A stretch of DNA of 64,000 bases. It comes from Notospermus geniculatus (Eukaryota; Nemertea; Pilidiophora; Heteronemertea; Lineidae). The stretch spans positions 91,585 through 155,584 of the forward strand of contig NMRB01001142.1 of NCBI GenBank assembly GCA_002633025.1. The letters run 5' to 3'. The translations under genes were made by a program, and so were the position numbers. Every line of letters starts with the position of its first letter. Position 1 is the first letter of the stretch. Positions 52,986 to 63,092 of the stretch are shown piece by piece. Below the pieces are notes generated by a model. That model was not told the origin of the DNA and made no database searches. It saw only the letters and a list, made by a program, of their open reading frames with translations.

Positions 52986-53486
52986 ACCATGCGGGTTAAA
53001 AAGGAAGTTGATTGGGAAACGGATAACACTACCGTTTGTCGCTCTGCATGGAAATTTGCTACCAACAACACAGCCGCAGAGAATGCTTACAAAACGCATG
53101 TCACGTCAGGGAACAAGGGCACTTAAGCGGATTTCAATATCAAACAAATCCAAGAGCCCATATTCATTTCACAGAGACGAGCTATTTTCTCACACAAATA
53201 CAAACCCCTGATCTTCTCTTACGGGGTCAATACGACCTTGTAATCAAATACGACGGCTTTTAGACCCTGCATGGATGTAAATGTAAATATTGTGAAAGGG
53301 AGTGGGGGATGTTAATTGCTGGTGACGCAGGTTGAGGATGATGGATGGTGTCCCGGGTTTGAGAACGAACACTTTTTTTCCAAATCAGCTTGTGTCTGGG
53401 TAAATACCCTATTGTTGATGGTCTAACTGGCTGACATGTAAATTGAATAGGTGAAGTCAGACAACGCCCAATAGTTGATGGTCTAA

Positions 53487-53723
53487 AGGCCCGTTTACAC
53501 ATGCAACTTTTCATATGCAACTTCATGCAACTTGTTGCATAAACCTGATGAGACCAAAAAGTTTCATAAAAGTTGCATGTGTAAACGGGCATGCAACTTG
53601 TTGCAACTCGATCACGCTGGATGTTGCATCGATTTTTCTGTGTGTAAACCGTCCCAGGTAGTTTGCAACAAGTTGCAAGTTGCTGCAACTTGCAATTTGG
53701 TGCAACCAAGTGTAAACGGGCCT
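53487..53723. mobile_element. AGGCCCG-type MITE, TTGCAAC subfamily
   Basis: AGGCCCGTTTACACATGCAA to GTGTAAACGGGCCT. TAA at 53484-53486 and 53724-53726; the ancestral site GGTCTAACTGG is seen at 53420-53432. The interior is packed with TTGCAACTTGTTGCA-type words in both orientations, plus internal copies of the end sequence (GTGTAAACGGG, GTGTAAACCGTCCC). Confidence 0.9.
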
Positions 53724-54655
53724 TAACTGGCTCTAATGGTCTAAATGTGACCCAGTCTGGGAAAACCAGGCACAAGTCTCCTGCATGTGACGAGGCCCTT
53801 GACTACCATGTTAGGGCATCAACTCATTACTGAAGAATAGCGTCTCTTTGTTCCTGTAACAGCTGAATTGATTTCAGCCTTGTGGGGAACCATTGCTGTA
53901 ACCATTAACCATTTCCTCCTGAGAGACTTGTGCCAATAATGAGCACACCCGGGAGCATATTTTTCTATAGTTATCTGTAACTTTAAGATTGAACATTGCA
54001 TTCTCCACCAACGGCGACCCAAGCCCAATAGGTGTCACTAGTGGTTAAAACTATTGAAATGAAACTGACATCCCGGTCCTGATCAATTTCCCACATAAAA
54101 GGCGTCCATTTTATAGGACCGGGTTTCGGCGTGCTGCCCTCTATCGTTGGTAGGATCCCCACTGTTCACATGCATGTAGGCGTTCATTTTCTGATTTTGA
54201 TTTTTGAATGGAAAATGAGGAGCGAAAAATGAAAAGTGAGTAGTTCAATTTATAAACCGCAGCCTTCTACACTATTGTTGATGCTGCAATTTGGAGGCAC
54301 GTAAAATGAGTTCGGAAAGTTTATCACTGCCTGTCCTAAATTATCGTTGATGATTTGGCTTCGTTCTTGTCAATTTGCATGTACATGAAGATGGTTAATT
54401 TGGTCGTTACTGATGTATTGTAGTTTAGCTAACTAGCCTTAGGGGTTGGAAAGCCAAACAATTGTGCCGTAACTGCTTTAAGGGATTGCTAGCGCATCTA
54501 CTGCGACGAACCGTCAGCAGGGAAATTCAATGGATAGATTCCAAAACGCTTCATTAAGTGTGTCGATGGCCTCTACCGAGGACATTTGTATGAATACACA
54601 CCTCCATATGGAGGACCTCCCTCCAAACGAGGACGTCCTCGTTCAGAATGTGAAA

Positions 54656-55805
54656 CAACCACGTACAGACTGCGCTGGGTGTGTTACTGAGTGAATTAGA
54701 AAATGTCCTCGGTTGGTCGGCATAATTTCACATTGTGTTTTTCACCGATCAACTGTGGACCCAAACATGAAATTTTACCCGCAACAGTGGACTACAACTG
54801 AGGACCCTCCCATTTCTAAATGTCAATTTTTTGGTTTAATTCTATATTTAAGCATGCTATCTAACTGAGGATAAGTAGGACCTCGTTTATATGGTAATTT
54901 TAAGTAGGTCCTCGTTTTTTAGGTGTGTGTGTGTGGGGGGGGGGGGGATGGCAACCTGGCGCCTCGGGCAACACGGCTTTTTCGGGGTGACATTTCGCTC
55001 TACCGCCCTCCACTCCGGGCACCATTTTCACAATGTGGCTCCATGTAAAATGAGGCTGTTTACAAATACGTCTGTAAGTTCGTCTGTGTTCGCCGAGCCC
55101 AAGAACCTCCGATATTGTCAGGATGCTAGCATCGCCAGCGGCGGCTCGTCGACACAGCAATATCCCCTTAGCCACGGAACAAAAGTTGCAGTCATCGAGG
55201 GAAAAATAATAGGAATTGTGATATATAGAGTTCAATAGAACATATTCTGGGAATTGGTCTCTTAAATCGACCCCCTGACAGCTACGTATTACTTAATGGC
55301 TATATACTAGTATGTAAGTAATTTAGTGTTAGGCTGTTAAGGAGATGTGACGAATGGGTTTCTTGTACATTTACTCCCAATTGAATTACTTGAAAGTCAC
55401 ACAACATTTCAGCGTACATTTTGCCCAAAGATCAACGTCGATATGCCTGTAATAGGGAACCCCGATCACGCAGACCACGCGAGAATATACGCGGCGTGGG
55501 TTTGAACTGATAGTACACCGACGCCACCTATTATTCATGGCGATTCAAGGTGTGATTGGGCGTGCTTGGTGAACCCGCATCTCTAGAACAATGAGCGTCT
55601 ACAGGTGTCGCGTCTGCTCTCTATCAGTCTCACGTGACCAATTGGCGCTCCCCATTGTTGCAATGCGTATTTCGCAGCACATGCGTGAACTGGGCGAACC
55701 TAAAAGCTAATGCCCCCGCTTTCCCGATGCCCCCCTGCATTTTTTGTCACAGGATTAAGGGTCTTGGGGTATCCTATATGGGGGGGGGGGGGGGTTGAAT
55801 TANAT
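54656..55805. other. Unassigned DNA
   Basis: It has a G homopolymer near 54936-54948 and another near 55779-55793. At 55702-55770 a ~60 bp segment is repeated inverted at 31825-31890 (AAGACCCTTAATCCTGTGAC). Single N at 55803. No gene recognised. Confidence 0.4.
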
Positions 55806-55923
55806 GGGTCATATGAATAAAGACCAGCAAATGCTTTTACTTCAGATTTGTACAGCATTGCTAAGTGCATTTGTATTGCAAAATTCAAGTAAAAACATTT
55901 GCTAGTCTTTATTCATATGACCC
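55806..55923. mobile_element. CATATGAATAAAGACC MITE
   Basis: GGGTCATATGAATAAAGACC and CTTTATTCATATGACCC are inverted, with AGCAAATGCTTTTACTTCA and AAGTAAAAACATTTGCTA inside. Related to the nested MITE at 7265-7433. Confidence 0.8.
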
Positions 55924-56125
55924 AATAAGAGGTCACACAGACAGACACGTCAATCCGTTTTCAAACATTACCGAACAATACGGCGGACGCTACATATATA
56001 TATACAGCTTCAAGTGCTGACAGATATTACTAGATCGAACCTACGGCAAGATTCGCGTCAGGCGCCCACGTTGTCTTGTCGTCACCACGACAACCATAGA
56101 CGATACCTCCATACATAGCAATAAG

Positions 56126-56391
56126 TATGGGCGGTTATAACCGCAAATAGAGGCGTTACAAAAAAAGACGTTGTTGTAGTCACATTCTCTAGTCGTTGTG
56201 GTGATCTCTTAGAAAGACGTAAGGTGGCGCTGCAGTCGTCCACACGAAGAATGACGAAAACACCCGAACTGTTAAGAATGATGCAGCGCCACCGTACGAC
56301 TTAGCTACTACTACATGTAGAGATCGTCACAGCGGCTAGAAAATATGACTACAACAACGTCTTTATTTGCGGTTATAACCCGCCGCCCATA
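56126..56391. mobile_element. FB-1 foldback element, copy D (compact)
   Basis: TATGGGCGGTTATAACCGCA to GCGGTTATAACCCGCCGCCC and ATA. AATAAG at 56120-56125 and 56392-56397 is a candidate 6 bp target duplication. One GGTGGCGCTGCAGTCGTC unit is on the left and one GATGCAGCGCCACCGTACG on the right: a minimal version of the family. Confidence 0.85.
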
Positions 56392-56882
56392 AATAAGGCG
56401 ATACGTTTAACGTCGACCAATTAACGTTTTTTCTCATTGCTCCGTTCGAGAGAACGTGTTTTCATTCTTCTACCGTGCCTGGAGACTGGCGTACTTTCTT
56501 TAACTAATGCGCTCAATGACACGTACACATTCTAATAATACTGATCCAGTTGCTGTATTGATGATGTGGAGATCACGCGACATATGACAATAGACTCGTT
56601 AATGATGCAAAACCAAGATGATCGACTTTTTTATTTATCTGTCGTTGACATGAAAATGAAAGAGATATATTATACCATGAAACGAGAAATTTTAATTAAT
56701 GATTATTGCCGTTCAATTGTAAGGCGGTGGATCTGCACTCGTGATCAGCGGGGCCATGAATGATTGATGTAATGTCTTTATACTGTACTACCAAGTAGAC
56801 TCTAGTGTAGAGTATAGCTATTCCTTCAATGGTCTATGCTCCCACACTGAATTGTCATTGAAGAGAAATACCACGAGGAGCC

Positions 56883-57095
56883 CTGATAACCTAGTGGTTA
56901 TCACGTCCGCTTACCAAGCTGCAGGTCTCGGGTTCGAATCCCGAACCATAATCATCTGGCTCTTCAGTCTGACGCAGGGGACAGTAAGCCGTGATGCCTT
57001 GTACCTTGTTCCTTTGCAAGGGCAAGTAAAAGACACCATCCAAGTGTGGAACATAAGTAGCATGAGATTGCCTCTTCCGTACTTACCAAGATACA
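56883..57095 (+). mobile_element. SINE-A copy, full length
   Basis: Head at 56885-56950 with TAGTGGTTATCACGTCCGC and a perfect B box GGGTTCGAATCCC. The body runs to CTCTTCCGTACTTACCAAG. The best-preserved head in the window. Confidence 0.85.
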
Positions 57096-57327
57096 CTAAG
57101 TAAAGTATGATTGACCCTAACTTCAACATGGGCAAAGTGCCAAGCTTGGAAATGTGCACAGGTCAGTGGTAAATAATTCATGTCGCGGTTACCTAATGAT
57201 GTTAGGGTAACTTGGTTCACTTTCCATGAGCCTACAGCAAATCCAAGGTTGTGCTCAGTCAACTGGTAAATACTGTGGTTTGTGGTCTAATCATTTTATT
57301 GACTTGTGGTGTCTATTGCACAGGCCA

Positions 57328-57436
57328 GGGTCCACATTCATAAACATACTTACGTCAAAGTGTGATACTTAACTTTTGTGTTGAACAAAGGATAAGTGTC
57401 ACACTTAGACTTAAGTAGTTTTATGAATATGGGCCC
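57328..57436. mobile_element. ATATTCATAAA MITE, copy 4
   Basis: GGGTCCACATTCATAAACAT to GTTTTATGAATATGGGCCC. It lies between two inverted pieces of a repeat (57080-57135 and 57445-57490) about AAGTATGATTGACCCTAAC and GTTAGGGTGAATCATACTT. Confidence 0.8.
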
Positions 57437-57499
57437 TAGCACTTTGCACATGTTGAAGTTAGGGTGAATCATACTTTAGTGCACAAGGTGCACTTGAAT

Positions 57500-57987
57500 A
57501 AAGTGCCTGTGATACGCTTCAACAAAGTGCATAAAAGTTGCCTACCGGAAAGAACATGATTTCGTGGGAAGGAAGAGATCTGAAAGATACAAGTGTAAGC
57601 ATTCACATGAGGAGATCAACTACAGTTGCATCATGTTATCTGATATGCCTCCGACGCCTGGCGCCAAACCTGCACTATCGGCATGTTATTTTCTTCCAGG
57701 CATTTTTTTAAGGAAAAATCTTCATAAATAGAACCGTCGCCAGTGAAGAAAACTGTGAGACGATGCTTTTTGTTACTATCGTCTTGTCATTGGTGAATGT
57801 GAATCGAGATTTGCTCAACAAAAATGCCTGTGTCTCAGTTCCGTAGTTTTAGGCGAATTGTTGTACAAAGTATCGAATCGAGAGCTTAGCGCCATGTACA
57901 TGCACGGCATTATTTATTTATTTATTATTATTAGACATACATGTAAGACACATGACTGCGTATTGGTTCAGGTTAACAGGAATGTTA
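57500..57987. other. Unassigned DNA
   Basis: No gene or element recognised apart from a short (TTTA)n run near 57910. Confidence 0.4.
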
Positions 57988-58065
57988 ACGAATCTGTTAC
58001 ACTTAACACTTAACACCTAACACTTTTCAGTGTTAGGAGTTAAGTGTTAAGTGTAACAGATTCGT
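57988..58065. repeat. Perfect hairpin of TTAAGTGT words
   Basis: ACGAATCTGTTACACTTAAC continuing ACTTAACACCTAACAC is followed by a short loop and its inverted repeat, with about 36 bp arms. The arms are made of repeated CACTTAA words, so it could be a small MITE or a slipped-strand product. Confidence 0.85.
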
Positions 58066-58385
58066 GCTGAAACACACACCGAATTCTAACCTTACTAAAT
58101 ACCCCAGTGTATTCCTTAATACATCCTTTATTTTGATACCGATCTCATTTTTGTATGATTATTGGATGCTGACCGAGATATTAGCAGATTTTTTCTGCCC
58201 AAGCGCTTTTGCCAATTTTGTACAATTTCGTGAAAGTTGTCCTGCTACCTTAATCCCAGTTGGATGTGTACTTATTAGAAATTTGGGTACTCGGTTCAAA
58301 TCCGTTCACTTCAAGTGTAATTTCATAAAACTAAAATCTGACGAATCCTAAACAATGGGTATCTAAGTGATAGACTATAGCCCAG

Positions 58386-58493
58386 GCCCCGTATTCATAA
58401 AGCTACTTAAGTCTAAGTATGATACTTATCTTTTGTGTTGAACAAAGGTTAAGTGTCACACTTAGACTTAAGTAGTTTTATGAATATGGGGCC
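58386..58493. mobile_element. ATATTCATAAA MITE, copy 5
   Basis: GGCCCCGTATTCATAAAGCT to TTTATGAATATGGGGCC. Confidence 0.85.
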
Positions 58494-58941
58494 AGGTGTA
58501 TTACATTGCATTTAGTAATTTATTTATTTGTTTTTTAGATTTCTGACAAAGTTTGCCATGACAGTTAAAAGCTACAGGCAGTATCCCGTATCTATCTCAA
58601 TTTCACAGCAGAAACCTGAGTGTATGTGTGGGCTGTGCCTAAAACACGAATCTGTGATGTTTAATGCGGGGTTTAATGGTGTTAACCTTGAGCATTCCCT
58701 TACTTAGATATTGATATAGTAATTACTTAACTACGGAATTAATTACTGGTACTATACGATACGTTACATGTATTTTGAAACTACTGCCATGCGCCAACGA
58801 TGGGCGTTGCCTCATACCACATACGTACACAATGGGATGATCACTTAAATGATATTTTCCACCGAAAGGTGATCAACTTCAAACGAGAGATTTGTACCTA
58901 ATTCATAATTGGCTTGATTTATCGGTGTGTATTGACTCGGC
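58494..58941. other. Unassigned DNA
   Basis: No gene or inverted repeat recognised. Confidence 0.4.
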
Positions 58942-59773
58942 TATGGGCGGTTATATCCGCAAATAATGACATTATAAGATACAACTTGGTTAGTCATGAT
59001 CTCTAGTAGATTTGTGATGTGATATCGAGTCGTAGCTAAAAAGACGTTGGGTGGCGCTGCAGTCGTCGGGCCAGATGATCTCGAGTCGTAGCTAAGAAAG
59101 CCGTTGAGCGGCGCTGCAATCGTCGGGTGATCTCGAGTAGTAGCTGAGAAACACGTTGGGCGGCGCTGCAGTCGTCAGGATGAGATCTCGAGTCGTAGCT
59201 GAGAAATACGACGGCGGCGCTGCAGTCGTCGGGGTCATCTCGAGTCGTAGCTGAGAAAGACGTTGGGCGGCGCTGCAGTCGTCGGGACGATCTCGAGTCG
59301 TAGCAAAGAAAGACTTTGGGCGGCTCTGCAGTCGTCGGAATTATCTCGGGTCGTAGCTGAGAAAGACGTTGGGCGGCGCTGCAGTCGTAAAGATGATCTG
59401 GAACCGCAGCAGATCAAAACACGGACGTCATGCGTCTTTACAAACTCCCGGAGGTCATGCGTCTTTTCCACGGGTCCTCCGCGTATCACGCGCAAATGAC
59501 GTTACGTCTTCACTGCGTGCTTTCCATGGCGGCGCGCAACATCAGCGGAAGATACGAGGACGGTACGCGCATGACTGTGCGTGTGGTACGCGGATGGTAC
59601 GCAGCGTGCAAGGTCGGTCAATTGTGCAAAGTACTGTATATCAGCTACTACTCCAGATCATCCCGTCGACTGCAGCGCCATCCAACGTCTTTTTAACCAT
59701 GACTCGAAATTACACCACAATGACTACAAATCGTGACTGAATAACAACATTTTTTTGCTGTTATAACCGCCCA
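58942..59773. mobile_element. FB-1 foldback element, copy E (largest)
   Basis: TATGGGCGGTTATATCCGCA at the left and GCTGTTATAACCGCCCA at the right. The left arm has seven to eight tandem units of ~55 bp (CTCGAGTCGTAGCTGAGAAA, GACGTTGGGCGGCGCTGCAG, TCGTCGGG). The right arm has only one clear unit (59670-59710). Between them lies a GC-rich 240 bp core (59400-59640) not seen in other copies. The ORFs reading through the array are by-products of the repeat. Confidence 0.85.
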
Positions 59774-60107
59774 AACTATCATTTACGCTATGTATAAAAA
59801 TCTTATCCAGGCACTTATTAATTTTGATTGCACGATCCTGCCCTTCTAATCCAGGTTCTTGGGTTACAAACACGCGATGATGATGATAACAATAAGTAAA
59901 TTTCTGCTTTTTACCAGGGTTGAGAACGTCTCACTTTCAAAGCTCGGATCATGCCACTTTCAAAGTGATGAATTACATAACCTTTATACAATTAATGTAC
60001 TTCCGAAACTAATGCGTTTTCTAAAAGGCCAATTCGTACTACTCACCGACCAGTATGCGGCAAGGAAAACGATTCACCCTTTCTAATCACTCTAGCCTCT
60101 TAGGCCA
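59774..60107. other. Unassigned DNA
   Basis: No gene or element recognised. Confidence 0.4.
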
Positions 60108-60216
60108 GGACCCATATTCATAAAACTACTTAAGTCTAAGTGTGACACTTATCCTTTATTCAACACAAAAGATAAGTATCACACTTTGACTTAAGTATGT
60201 TTATGAATATGGACCC
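60108..60216. mobile_element. ATATTCATAAA MITE, copy 6
   Basis: GGACCCATATTCATAAAACT to TTATGAATATGGACCC. The inner arms AAGTGTGACACTTATCC and AAGTATCACACTT pair. Confidence 0.85.
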
Positions 60217-61300
60217 TGTTTCACAAAGTGACTTAAAGGTTACCTGTATCAGCCTCTCTGGAAAGATGTTGGCGTAAAGATCATTTCAGTGAAAGTTGCA
60301 TGAAAATTGGACCATTAATTACAGTGTTATACCAAATTTAAGATGTTGTTTCTGCCTGACAACCAAACAACTTGGTATCCATGGCTGTCCAGGCGGCGGG
60401 TTCGTGAGGTAAATTGTGCTGTCCAGAAATTCTAAAATTGCCCTCAGAATCCATATTGACGGAAATAACTGCAGTACGACTGACTGAACAAGAAAAATAC
60501 ATCAAAACTACACCCAACTGCCCAAGTTAAATGAGTTATTTTGATGTTTTTTTGCATGTTTACAAAATCCAATGACATCAAATGTGCTGTTCTCCGCTGC
60601 CTGACATGGTTGTCAGGGGTGTGTAGTAGTCCTATTTAAATTGCCATAACTTTGTAATGGGTGACCCGATTTTCATGCGCTTTGCAGTTTCATGTTGCCT
60701 GACTAATGCTCTATAGTATTACGCAGAAAACCAGACGTTGATAAAAGCTTCTCAGGTAACCTTTAAAGCTAATGGTACCTTTAACCAAATGGAAAATGCA
60801 TTTGAGAGGCGGTCAAGGAAAACCCATCAGATGTCGCTGACCGATCAACAAGACTGTCTGATTGTCAGTGCCTTGCTACTGCATCCTGGCACACCAGGGG
60901 CATCGCGTGACTACACCTCCTGTTACATCACACATACCCCTGGCGTCAATAGCAGCATTTCTATTTCACGGCTTGGTCCTAGTCGCGAGTGGCCAATCAA
61001 AATGCCCCTTTTATAAACCGCGGCGTCGTCTGTCAATCTGACTTCCAGGAATACAAATATTTTTTGTTGTACATTTTAAGTACAGTTTTGTCCGTCATGT
61101 CGGAAATTTACTGGAAATCCAAGCATTTTGCGAGACATAAATCGGGAAACTTGACTCGATTCGATCCATTGCAGTGCACTGTACAGCTGACATGGCAACT
61201 TGCAATCCAAGGCTCTTCTGCAACGCGTAATCTGATTGGCTAATATTTGGCACGTAAACTAAATGGAACAGCCACCTTGAACAGTGTGTAGTGGGTATTG
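60217..61300. other. Unassigned DNA with a possible loose inverted-repeat element
   Basis: CTTAAAGGTTACCTG near 60232 and CAGGTAACCTTTAAAGC near 60752 are inverted ends of a possible ~530 bp element. The rest is unassigned. Confidence 0.35.
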
Positions 61301-61302
61301 CT

Positions 61303-62269
61303 GCCTGGGGTAGAAGTCGGTGACTTCCCATTTCGCCAAATCCCATTTCGCCAAATCCCATTTTGCCAAATCCCATTTCGCCAAATTCCCATTTGGCCAA
61401 ATTCCCAAATCGCCAAATTCCCATTTGGCCAACATCCCATTTTGCCAAATTCCCAATTTGCCAAATTCCCGTTTCGCCAAATTCCCGTTTCGCCAAATTC
61501 CCATTTCGCCAAATTCCCGTTTCGCCAAAAATTTACTTGACACCCCTGTGTTCTTTCAAAATGAATCGTTCCAAATATTAACAATTTTTGAAGCAGGCTC
61601 AGAAGTGTAACAAATTATTTTCAAGGTAAATTCTTCAACGATAACGATTGCTTTTAATTTCAATTTTCTTTTGTTCTTCTGATATGCCTTGGGTTACACT
61701 CCTCTTGCAGTGTTTGCTCCCTTCAGATATCTGCACTGACATAAGCGCAGATAGTCAAGGGAAAAAACACTGCTAGAGTTGTGTAGCCTTGGGTGTGGCA
61801 CATTGCACTCTTCCTTTTTGTAGCTGGAGACATAGGCCCCATCCGTTCCAAATCCTGAGTGAAACAGTTTGATAAACCAAGGGCCTTATCCTAACCCTAA
61901 CCCTCTATTTTGAAGTACTTTGCATTGGATCAGTCCATTAGATTAGGGGGCATTGGATCAGTCCATTAGATTAGGGGTTATAGCCTGAGTAACAAATTTG
62001 GCGAAATGGGAATTTGGCCAAACGGGAATTTGGCCAAATGAGAATTTGGCGAAATGGGAATTTGGCGAAATGGGAATTTGGCAAATTGGGAATTTGGCAA
62101 AATGGGATTTTGGCGAATTGGGATTTTGGCGAATTGGGAATTTGGCGAAATGGGATTTGGCGAAATGGAACTTTTTTTGGCGAATTGGGAATTTGGCGAA
62201 ATGCAATTTGGCGAAATGGGAATGAACCGTAGAAGTCTGTAGTTCGACGGAATGACGCACTACCCCAGG
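61303..62269. mobile_element. FB-2 foldback element with 16 bp arrays in both arms
   Basis: CCTGGGGTAGAAGTC at the left is mirrored by CTACCCCAGG at the right. Inside, 13 tandem copies of a 15-16 bp unit (CCCATTTCGCCAAATT) occupy 61327-61530, and about 14 inverted copies (AATTTGGCGAAATGGG) occupy 61994-62222. Between them are 460 bp of unique sequence with two copies of a 29 bp unit at 61922-61978. Sea urchin TU elements have an outer arm domain of 15 bp tandem repeats, so this is a TU-like foldback element by structure. The open frames across the arrays on both strands are repeat artefacts. Confidence 0.85.
61922..61978. repeat. Two tandem copies of a 29 bp unit
   Basis: GCATTGGATCAGTCCATTAG followed by ATTAGGGG is repeated exactly, inside the FB-2 core. 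Confidence 0.95.
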
Positions 62270-62364
62270 TAGGCCTGGATGTGCTACTGTTGCTGTTCAC
62301 CTGTTACGAAATACATTTCCAAGCGGGTTCACCACGACCACGGTGTGCGATCGCTGATGCATAA

Positions 62365-62542
62365 TTTGACTGCCGACGTAGAGGGAGCCACCTAGCGGCA
62401 GCAACAAGAACTACAAAAATGCATTAAAAATGTACGTAGTAAATCGGGTCAATTCGCCGACAACGTAGTTAGTCCTTGGGTTGGAGAGTGGCGCAGTGGC
62501 GCCGGCTGTCGAGAAAAAGTGGCAATACCGTGCTCCTTTAAC
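62365..62542. mobile_element. Family b MITE, intact copy
   Basis: TTTGACTGCCGACGTAGAGG to CCGGCTGTCGAGAAAAAGTG and CGTGCTCCTTTAA. It is the uninterrupted reference for the split copy at 14920-16347. Confidence 0.8.
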
Positions 62543-63092
62543 GCTTTCCTTGAATGCGACATCCGACGTTTTCCTAGACTGCCACGCATTTTATTCCCTT
62601 CGGATGTGCATTAAGGATTGGTCGCGGTGCGTCATAATCTGCTGGCTTGTCACATCTAGCGGGAAATTTTCAAATGATATTTGGATATCTAATCATTGGC
62701 CTACAGGTAAGTAAGTAAACGCCAGAATTAGGCCCTTATTAAGCATAAAAGGAAATGTCATGAAAGTTTAGCCCCTGTCCGGCAGGTTTAATCCAATGTT
62801 GACAATGAGAAAGCCGTCAGAATCAGGGATAAATAGGGAAATACAAGGTCGCCCCTGCGAGGGATGTCTCTCAGACAGACCTATGGGTGCGTCCAAATGC
62901 CAGCTCAGCTCTACGAGTTTTGTGCCCGTAACATGGCCCACGGTCACGACTTCCAATCCCGTGATCATGAATTTGTATGTAAGCTGCCAGCTAGGCGCCC
63001 AGACGAATTATTAAACGCGCAGTCGTACTTGGCACAGCCTTACTTAAAATGGCAGAGCCACACTAACTTCGATGTGCAGTATTTGTACTACT
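62543..63092. other. Unassigned DNA
   Basis: No gene or inverted repeat recognised; short ORFs are not convincing. Confidence 0.4.

Larger units (their letters stand above)
52240..54655. repeat. Large direct duplication, copy 2
   Basis: See copy 1. Copy 2 starts directly at the gap edge, and its true left border is hidden. It has its own MITE at 53487 and extra sequence at about 53730-54165. Confidence 0.9.

Noticed and set aside
53260-53775. 171-codon minus-strand ORF
   Set aside because: More than half lies in the TTGCAAC MITE and the rest in duplicated non-coding sequence. The composition follows the repeat.
56885-56950. Possible functional tRNA gene
   Set aside because: Both internal promoter boxes are good, but the acceptor stem does not pair and SINE-A body sequence follows. 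It is a SINE head. The same holds for 43671, 31443, 23340 and 23840.
59263-59740. ORFs with repeated GAAVV motifs
   Set aside because: They are translations of the FB-1 arm array on either strand.
61325-61532. CRISPR-like array
   Set aside because: The 15-16 bp units are directly adjacent, with no unique spacers, and the genome is eukaryotic.
61095-61610. Several overlapping ORFs up to 133 codons on both strands with IWRNGNLAKWEFGE-like repeats
   Set aside because: They are produced by the 16 bp tandem array of FB-2, which lacks stops in several frames. They are not evidence of a repeat protein.
61888-61905. Telomere-like CCTAACCCTAACCCT
   Set aside because: Only two to three units inside a foldback element; too short to indicate a telomere or interstitial telomeric block.
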